A stretch of 45,313 nt of DNA, taken from NCBI GenBank assembly GCA_002753225.1, contig PDZS01000036.1:1-45313 (forward strand), read 5' to 3'. The notes under the pieces were generated by a model. The model ran no database searches, was not told the DNA's origin, and saw only the letters and a list, made by a program, of their open reading frames with translations. The DNA is from Deltaproteobacteria bacterium YD0425bin51 (GTDB lineage Bacteria > Desulfobacterota > Desulfobacteria > Desulfobacterales > YD0425bin51). Positions 39,901 to 45,313 of this stretch are shown one piece after another. Made by a program: the position numbers and the translations under genes. The number at the start of each line of letters is the position of its first letter. Positions within the stretch are counted from its first letter, which is position 1.

Positions 39901-41316
39901 TTGGCTGATAAATTTTTAAAATCTATTTACGAGACTATCATAGAATACAGCATGATTAAAGCTGGTGATTCTATATTAGTAGCCACTTCAGGAGGACCAG
40001 ATTCCGTCTGTTTATCTTACACTCTTAAGATGCTTTCTCAGAAACTATCTATAAAAAAAATAGCCCTTGCACATTTAAATCATAAACTTAGAGGATATAA
40101 ATCAGACAGAGATGCAAATTTTGTCTTATCTTTAGCTAAAAATTTTGATATGGAATGTTATATAAAAGATGAAAATGTGCTTGAATATAAAAAAAATAAT
40201 AAGCTTTCTTTAGAAGAAGCTGGCAGAAAATTAAGATACAATTTTTTTGAAGAAATATCTAATAGTTATGGATATAATAAGGTGGCTATTGGACATAATG
40301 CTGACGATAATAGTGAACTGGTTTTCATGTATTTGATTAGAGGGAGTGGACTTACTGGACTTTCTGGAATTCGTCCAGTGCGTGATGATAAAATTATTCG
40401 CCCTTTAATTAAAATGCAAAAGTCTAAAATTCTTGATTTTATATCTAAAAATAAGCTAAGTTATGTTATAGATGATTCTAACAATGATAAAATATACCTT
40501 AGGAATAAAATTCGGCATGAACTTTTGCCAATGATTAAAACATGCTATAATCCAAATATTGTCGAAACAATAACTAGATTCACTAATATTATAAGAAGTG
40601 AAGAGGAATGGATTGAAAAAAATATAGATAATTTATTTCCAAACTTGATTTCAAATAAAAATAAATTTACTCTATATCTTCCTTTGTTTAATAATTTAGA
40701 TGTTGCATTAAAAAGAAGGGTTATCCGTAAAGCTATTGAGAAAGTTAAAGGAGATTTAAGGCGGATTTCTTTTTCTCACATTGATTCAGTTCTATATATA
40801 TTGAACAATGGAAAAGAGTCATCAAGTTTAAATCTCCCTGATGATGTTTATATTTTTCGTAAAAAAGATATACTTTTTTTTTCAAAAAAAAAAGAAAAAG
40901 ACTATGTATTAAAAGATGATAATCTTATAAGATATGAGATTATTAATACTGGTACAATATTTATACAAGAAATAAAAGCTATTTTAACATTTGAAATTTT
41001 TGAAGGGAATAGTAATTTTTTAAATTTATATAATAGCCCTAATACTGCTCTTTTTGATATGGATAAACTATCCTTTCCTTTTTTTCTAAGGAAAGCAGTA
41101 CATGGTGACAAATTTATACCTTTGGGAATGAGTGGGAACCAAAAATTAAAAACATATTTTATTAATAATAAAATTCCTAAATCTGAAAGATGGAATTCTT
41201 TAGTTCTTTTGAATAAAGAAAAAATTATTTGGCTTATAGGTCATAGAATAGAGAATACTAAGCGTTTAACCCCTTTAACACGAAATGTGTTAAAGGTTGA
41301 AATTGTTTATAAATAA
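39901..41316 (+). CDS. tilS: tRNA(Ile)-lysidine synthase TilS
   Basis: 471 residues. It attaches lysine to C34 of the CAU-anticodon tRNA-Ile, changing it to read AUA; the product is essential. The PP-loop is SGGPDSVCLSY near residue 30, followed by HLNHKLRG, LSLEEAGRKLRYNFF, and IGHNADDNSELVFMYLIRGSGLTGLSGI. The TilS C-terminal domain is present (FFLRKAVHGDKFIPLGMSGNQKLKTYF). The TTG start at 39901 gives the usual N-terminal length but has no clear SD; an ATG at 39951 is the alternative. It begins the tilS-ftsH-folP run. Confidence 0.95.
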   Translation: MADKFLKSIYETIIEYSMIKAGDSILVATSGGPDSVCLSYTLKMLSQKLSIKKIALAHLNHKLRGYKSDRDANFVLSLAKNFDMECYIKDENVLEYKKNNKLSLEEAGRKLRYNFFEEISNSYGYNKVAIGHNADDNSELVFMYLIRGSGLTGLSGIRPVRDDKIIRPLIKMQKSKILDFISKNKLSYVIDDSNNDKIYLRNKIRHELLPMIKTCYNPNIVETITRFTNIIRSEEEWIEKNIDNLFPNLISNKNKFTLYLPLFNNLDVALKRRVIRKAIEKVKGDLRRISFSHIDSVLYILNNGKESSSLNLPDDVYIFRKKDILFFSKKKEKDYVLKDDNLIRYEIINTGTIFIQEIKAILTFEIFEGNSNFLNLYNSPNTALFDMDKLSFPFFLRKAVHGDKFIPLGMSGNQKLKTYFINNKIPKSERWNSLVLLNKEKIIWLIGHRIENTKRLTPLTRNVLKVEIVYK

Positions 41317-41340
41317 TAAATTTTTAGGAGGTAATAGCAT

Positions 41341-43143
41341 TTGAATCCTTTTTATAAAAACCTTTCATTGTGGATCGTCATTGTTCTTATGATGGTGATG
41401 CTTTATAATTTATTCAATCAACCGCATTTGAATGATGCAACTATAAGTTATTCAGAATTTTTGACAATGGTAGAGGGAGATAGAATATCTGAAGTAATAC
41501 TTCAAGGACAAGAACTTTATGTCGCAGATTCTAGCGGAAGAAAATTTAAGGTTTATGCCCCTCAAGATAACGATCTTATACGAGTTTTAAGACAAAAGGG
41601 TATAAGCATAAAAGTAAAACCTCCTGCTGAATCTCCCTGGTATATATCTGTTTTAGTATCCTGGCTCCCAATGATTATTTTAATAGGCGTATGGATTTTT
41701 TTTATGCGCCAGATGCAAACAGGTGGGGGAAAAGCCTTATCTTTTGGTAAGAGCAGGGCAAGGCTTTTGTCTGAGCAAGGGCCGCTAATAATGTTTAAAG
41801 ATGTAGCAGGTGTTGAAGAAGCAAAGGAAGAACTTGCAGAAATAGTCGAATTTTTAAAAGATCCGAAAAGATTTACTAAGCTTGGCGGAAGAATTCCAAA
41901 GGGTGTCCTTTTAGTTGGACCTCCAGGAACAGGAAAAACTTTGCTTGCTCGTGCTATTTCTGGAGAAGCAGGTGTTCCTTTTTTTAGCATCAGCGGTTCT
42001 GAATTTGTTGAAATGTTTGTTGGAGTTGGGGCGTCACGTGTAAGGGATCTTTTTCTTCAAGGGAAAAAAAATGCACCATGTATTATTTTCATTGATGAAA
42101 TTGATGCTGTTGGAAGGCATAGAGGAGCAGGCCTTGGGGGAGGGCATGATGAAAGAGAGCAGACATTAAATCAGCTCTTAGTTGAAATGGATGGCTTTGA
42201 ATCTAATGAAGGAGTTATATTAATATCTGCAACAAATAGACCTGATGTTTTAGACCCAGCACTCTTACGCCCTGGGAGATTTGACAGACAGGTTGTTGTA
42301 TCTCTTCCTGATATTAAAGGACGAGAATCAATTTTAAAAGTTCATATGCAAAAATCACCTTTAAGCGACGATGTTAATGTAACAAACCTTGCAAAAGGTA
42401 CCCCTGGCTTTTCAGGAGCAGATCTTGAAAATTTGGTAAATGAAGCAGCTCTTTTAGCTGCAAAAAGAAACAAAGAAAAAGTAGAGATGGTAGAATTTGA
42501 AGATGCCAAAGATAAAGTTTATATGGGACTTGAACGTAAATCAAAAGCTTTTTCAGAAGAAGATAAAAAAACTATAGCATATCATGAAGGTGGTCATGCT
42601 CTTGTAGCACGTTTTCTGCCTGGAACAGATAAAGTTAATAAAATTACAATTATACCTAGAGGAAGAGCAGCGGGAATTACTTGGTTTTTGCCTGAAGAGA
42701 GAGATTTTAAATATAAAGATCAACTTGAAAGTGATTTAGCTATTTCACTTGGGGGAAGAGTTGCCGAAGAAATAGTTTTAAATCGTATAAGTACTGGCGC
42801 TGCTAATGATATAAAAACTTCAACAGATCTTGCTCAAAAAATGGTCAGAAATTGGGGAATGAATGATGAGCTAGGACCACTATCTTATGCTCAACAAGAT
42901 GAACAAATTTTTCTAGGAAGAGAGATAGTACAGCATAGAGATTATTCTGAACTCACAGCTCAAAAAATAGATAGAGAAATAACAAGTCTCATAAATAAAA
43001 GCTATATAAAGGCAAACGAGATTTTAAAAAAAAATATTGATATTTTACATAAGCTAGCAGCTCTTCTTTTAGAGAAAGAAACAGTTATTGGAACTGAACT
43101 AGATGAACTAATTAAGTCTTTACGCCCTGATTTTAAAGCATAA
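41341..43143 (+). CDS. ftsH: ATP-dependent zinc metalloprotease FtsH
   Basis: 600 residues. This membrane-bound AAA protease degrades misfolded membrane proteins and regulators. It has two transmembrane helices (about 8-25 and 105-124) around a small periplasmic domain. The AAA module carries Walker A GPPGTGKT near 198, Walker B IIFIDEID near 253, and SRH ATNRPDVLDPALLRPGRFDRQ. The protease zinc site is HEGGH near 417, with the later acidic ligand in the STGAANDIKTSTDLA region. Translation starts at TTG 41341 behind AGGAGG (9-base spacing). folP follows after 2 bases, as in many Gram-negatives. Confidence 0.97.
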   Translation: MNPFYKNLSLWIVIVLMMVMLYNLFNQPHLNDATISYSEFLTMVEGDRISEVILQGQELYVADSSGRKFKVYAPQDNDLIRVLRQKGISIKVKPPAESPWYISVLVSWLPMIILIGVWIFFMRQMQTGGGKALSFGKSRARLLSEQGPLIMFKDVAGVEEAKEELAEIVEFLKDPKRFTKLGGRIPKGVLLVGPPGTGKTLLARAISGEAGVPFFSISGSEFVEMFVGVGASRVRDLFLQGKKNAPCIIFIDEIDAVGRHRGAGLGGGHDEREQTLNQLLVEMDGFESNEGVILISATNRPDVLDPALLRPGRFDRQVVVSLPDIKGRESILKVHMQKSPLSDDVNVTNLAKGTPGFSGADLENLVNEAALLAAKRNKEKVEMVEFEDAKDKVYMGLERKSKAFSEEDKKTIAYHEGGHALVARFLPGTDKVNKITIIPRGRAAGITWFLPEERDFKYKDQLESDLAISLGGRVAEEIVLNRISTGAANDIKTSTDLAQKMVRNWGMNDELGPLSYAQQDEQIFLGREIVQHRDYSELTAQKIDREITSLINKSYIKANEILKKNIDILHKLAALLLEKETVIGTELDELIKSLRPDFKA

Positions 43144-43145
43144 TT

Positions 43146-44015
43146 ATGGATACATATAAATTTTCATGGAGAAATTATTGCCTAGATTTAAGTTCACGTA
43201 CTCATGTAATGGGAATTTTAAACGTAACTCCAGATTCATTTTCTGACGGGGGTAAATATTTTTCCTCTGAAAGAGCAATAGTTCAAGGAGAAAAGTTAGC
43301 AGAGGAAGGTGCAGACATAATTGATGTGGGTGGTGAATCTACACGCCCATTTTCTGATCATCAGGTGTCAGCAGAAGAGGAGACCCGCAGAGTTGTTCCA
43401 GTAATTGAGAAATTAGTGAAGCAAGTAAATATTCCTATTTCTATAGATAGTTCTAAATCAATTGTTGTGAAAAGAGCAATTGATGTTGGAGCATCAATTA
43501 TAAATGATATAAGTGCACTTACTTTTGATTCAGAAGTTGGAAAGCTTGCAGCAGAATATGATATACCAATTATTCTGATGCATATGAAAGGCAATCCTAA
43601 AATAATGCAAATTTCTCCTTCCTATGAAGATTTAATTAGCGAAATAAAGGGATTTTTAAAAGATAGAATATTAGCTGCTGAAAATTTAGGTATTTCAAAA
43701 TCCAGAATTATTATAGACCCTGGTATTGGTTTTGGAAAAACAGCACAACATAATCTTTCTATAATAAAAAATATCTCTATGTTTGAAGATCTATATGTAC
43801 CAATTTTAATAGGACCTTCTAGAAAGTGGTTTATAAGACATATTTTAAAAGATAAAGAAGGGAAGGATTTAGCTGCATACATGCCTGAAGTATCAATTGG
43901 CACTCAAGCTGTTATTTCTAGTGCAGTTTTAAACGGTGCACATATTGTTAGAGTTCATGATGTAAAAGAAACTGTTGCGACTATTAAAATAATTGATTCC
44001 ATAAAAAATGCTTGA
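43146..44015 (+). CDS. folP: dihydropteroate synthase FolP
   Basis: 289 residues. It condenses p-aminobenzoate with the pterin pyrophosphate in folate synthesis and is the sulfonamide target. The TIM-barrel marks are intact: MGILNVTPDSFSDGG near 19, GADIIDVGGESTRPF near 52, and ISIDSSKSIVVKRA near 98. IINDIS, IILMHMKG, IIIDPGIGFGKT and ILIGPSRK follow, with IVRVHDVKETV at the end. It is the last gene of the tilS-ftsH-folP run. The tRNA-Lys promoter overlaps its stop codon. Confidence 0.97.
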   Translation: MDTYKFSWRNYCLDLSSRTHVMGILNVTPDSFSDGGKYFSSERAIVQGEKLAEEGADIIDVGGESTRPFSDHQVSAEEETRRVVPVIEKLVKQVNIPISIDSSKSIVVKRAIDVGASIINDISALTFDSEVGKLAAEYDIPIILMHMKGNPKIMQISPSYEDLISEIKGFLKDRILAAENLGISKSRIIIDPGIGFGKTAQHNLSIIKNISMFEDLYVPILIGPSRKWFIRHILKDKEGKDLAAYMPEVSIGTQAVISSAVLNGAHIVRVHDVKETVATIKIIDSIKNA

Positions 44016-44040
44016 ATTGATTATTTCAATCTGTTATAAG
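44012..44040 (+). promoter_or_regulatory. sigma70-type promoter of tRNA-Lys
   Basis: TTGAAT (44012-44017) and TATAAG (44035-44040) are 17 bases apart. Initiation is expected near 44047, about 22 bases ahead of the tRNA. Confidence 0.5.
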
Positions 44041-44068
44041 CCTAAACTTAAACAAAAATATGATACTT

Positions 44069-44142
44069 GGGCCGTTAGCTCAACTAGGTAGAGCACCTGA
44101 CTCTTAATCAGTAGGTTACTGGTTCGATTCCAGTACGGCCCA
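44069..44142 (+). tRNA. tRNA-Lys (anticodon CTT)
   Basis: Acceptor GGGCCGT pairs exactly with ACGGCCC; discriminator A is at 44142. Loop CTCTTAA gives anticodon CTT. T arm CTGG-TTCGATT-CCAG is regular. The anticodon stem has one C/T mismatch at its outer end. CCA is not encoded. A tyrosine integrase ends 28 bases downstream on the other strand, so the 3' half is a likely attachment site. Confidence 0.93.
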
Positions 44143-44158
44143 TTTAAATTTATATAAT

Positions 44159-44200
44159 AAAAATAGGAGGTTAGTCATTGCGTGGCGACTTCCTATTTTT
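44159..44200. terminator. bidirectional hairpin between tRNA-Lys and the integrase
   Basis: AAAAATAGGA (44159-44168) pairs with TCCTATTTTT (44191-44200). An inner AGTC/GACT stem (44173-44176, 44187-44190) closes a GC-containing loop. T-runs follow in both directions. The last codons and stop of the integrase gene lie within this hairpin. Confidence 0.7.
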
Positions 44201-45265
44201 ATTTAAATTAACTATTGTGCCCAAATTTGTGCCTAAACTTTCAGAAAGATATTTTTCTTGTCTTTCGGCAGCAAGTTTTAGATCTGCCTCATTTACAATG
44301 TTATAACGGTCAAAAACACTTCTTGTTTTATGTCCAGATATTTTCATCGCTACTACTTCAGGAACCCCCGCTCTGATCATATTTCTTACAGCAGTTCTTC
44401 TCAAATCATGAAATAGCTTTCTTGGTATTCCTTTTTTCTTAAAAGCAGTATCCCATGCCTTACGAAAATTATCTATCTTTCCATCACCTTTGTTATTAGG
44501 AAAAACAAAAGGTGATATGGCATTAGTTTTTTTTTGCAGGTCCATCTGTTTTTTAAATACTTCTACCAGCTCATTATCTAAATATATTATCCTGCTTTCA
44601 TCGTTTTTTGTAGTGCCAGCTTCAAGTCTTACTGTCCACTTGATCTTATCAATCTGTGACCAAATTAATGATATAATTTCTCCAAATCTCCAACCAGTTT
44701 TATAAGCAAAAGTAACAACTCCTTTTAAATAATCAGGCAAAGCGTCTCTGATTTTTAAAAATTCATCCTGCTCAAAAAATCCTACTCTTATATTGCGCTC
44801 TTTTAACATTTTGATTTTAGGTATCCTATCTATCATAGGAGGGGTTTGTTGATATGCTAAATTTAATATCCTTTTTAATGATGCTAATTCTCTATTAATA
44901 GAAGCATTTGATAAACCATCATTTAATCTTTTTTCAATATATCTTTCAATTTCTAATGAGTTGATATCATTAACACTTTTACCAGTAAAATAATTTTTCA
45001 AATAATTTGTGTTACGTTTAACATCACTTAAACTCTTTTTGTTGTTAATTTCATAATCATAAATTATAAACCTAACAATATCATCAAACTTAATAAGCTC
45101 AAAATGCACACTTGGCAATTTGCCTTGAGCTATTTCTCCCTCTCTTCTTTTTAATAGTTCAGATGCAAGCATCTTTTTGTCACTTTCTGAACTTTCTCTT
45201 ATAGGCTTACCTTTGTGATGATACTTAATCCAGTAAGTTTTACCGCGTTTGTAAATACTTCCCAT
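44171..45265 (-). CDS. tyrosine recombinase/integrase
   Basis: 364 residues from ATG 45265, chosen because GGAGG stands 5 bases before it; a GTG at 45295 would add 10 residues without an SD. The N-terminal arm binding region (MGSIYKRGKTYWIKYHHKGK) is typical of phage or island integrases. A SAM-like core-binding domain lies at about 60-150. The catalytic domain follows, with Arg in TGWRFGEIISL near 195, HDLRRTAVRN near 285, the late His in SGHKTRSVFDRY near 308, and the nucleophile Tyr in FDRYNI. All catalytic residues look present. It faces tRNA-Lys and is probably the integrase of an element extending beyond the window's right end. Confidence 0.92.
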   Translation of the reverse strand: MGSIYKRGKTYWIKYHHKGKPIRESSESDKKMLASELLKRREGEIAQGKLPSVHFELIKFDDIVRFIIYDYEINNKKSLSDVKRNTNYLKNYFTGKSVNDINSLEIERYIEKRLNDGLSNASINRELASLKRILNLAYQQTPPMIDRIPKIKMLKERNIRVGFFEQDEFLKIRDALPDYLKGVVTFAYKTGWRFGEIISLIWSQIDKIKWTVRLEAGTTKNDESRIIYLDNELVEVFKKQMDLQKKTNAISPFVFPNNKGDGKIDNFRKAWDTAFKKKGIPRKLFHDLRRTAVRNMIRAGVPEVVAMKISGHKTRSVFDRYNIVNEADLKLAAERQEKYLSESLGTNLGTIVNLNKNRKSPRND

Positions 45266-45291
45266 TGTTGCCTCCATCTTGTTTTTGACAG

Positions 45292-45310
45292 GCACAAGAT
45301 AGACTTGTGC
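45292..45310. terminator. small hairpin at the right edge, terminator-like
   Basis: GCACAAG (45292-45298) pairs with CTTGTGC (45304-45310) around a 5-base loop, followed by TTT at the window end. It lies just upstream of the integrase gene. It could end transcription of a gene to the left or act as a control site; the window edge prevents judgement. Confidence 0.35.
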
Positions 45311-45313
45311 TTT

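Noticed and set aside
41562..41990. 142-codon minus-strand ORF
   Set aside because: Lies wholly antisense to the FtsH AAA domain; shadow frame.
45266..45295. GTG start adding ten residues to the integrase
   Set aside because: GGAGG stands 5 bases before ATG 45265, and the chain from there begins with the usual integrase N-terminus.
1..45313. CRISPR array, rRNA operon or complete insertion sequence
   Set aside because: No regularly spaced direct repeats, no rRNA signature and no transposase frame were found on either strand.

Overview
The window is strongly A+T-rich and gene-dense. It looks like a chromosomal segment from a Gram-negative anaerobe, most likely a low-GC Desulfobacterota (Desulfobacterales-like) organism. 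That assignment is inferred from gene families, not from any search: a YidC with a large periplasmic domain, a plant-type DapB, an ADP-forming acyl-CoA synthetase, a 2-oxoacid:ferredoxin oxidoreductase gamma subunit, a SH3/coiled-coil/TM protein and a tilS-ftsH-folP run.

Layout. 1-5400 holds the 5' part of an ADP-forming acyl-CoA synthetase (minus), a small secreted QAG-motif protein behind a strong sigma54-like promoter (plus), ligA, tRNA-His, an orphan ferredoxin oxidoreductase gamma subunit and a CsgG/TPR-type lipoprotein. 5480-8870 is a three-gene overlapping operon: GT2, B12/radical SAM protein, GT4. 8860-13475 is the classic rpmH-rnpA-yidD-yidC-jag block on the minus strand, followed by an unusual KaiC-like/XRE/cupin fusion. 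13620-20704 is a plus-strand run with a 47-aa Cys-rich protein, a PlsB-type acyltransferase, a MurU-AmgK fusion, plant-type DapB and an oligopeptide-binding protein. The last three suggest a peptidoglycan precursor and recycling theme.

21000-36047 is one gene for a 5015-residue modular polyketide synthase: ACP, then KS-ACP, KS-KR-ACP, KS-DH-KR-ACP and KS-DH-KR-MT-ACP, then a short helical docking-like tail. There is no acyltransferase and no thioesterase, so it is of trans-AT type, and no accessory PKS gene is seen anywhere else in the window. A perfect 28-bp GC-rich palindrome sits in frame between its MT and last ACP. This lone, incomplete assembly-line protein is the most interesting object here.

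36086-45313 holds tRNA-Arg, a StrF-type glycosyltransferase with nadB, the SH3 membrane protein, a DUF1178 protein, the SRP RNA (ffs), tilS-ftsH-folP, tRNA-Lys and a tyrosine integrase pointing at that tRNA. The integrase marks the likely edge of an integrated element that continues beyond the right end. No CRISPR array, rRNA or complete insertion sequence was seen. No stretch over 300 bases lacks a gene; the longest gap is 20705-20999.
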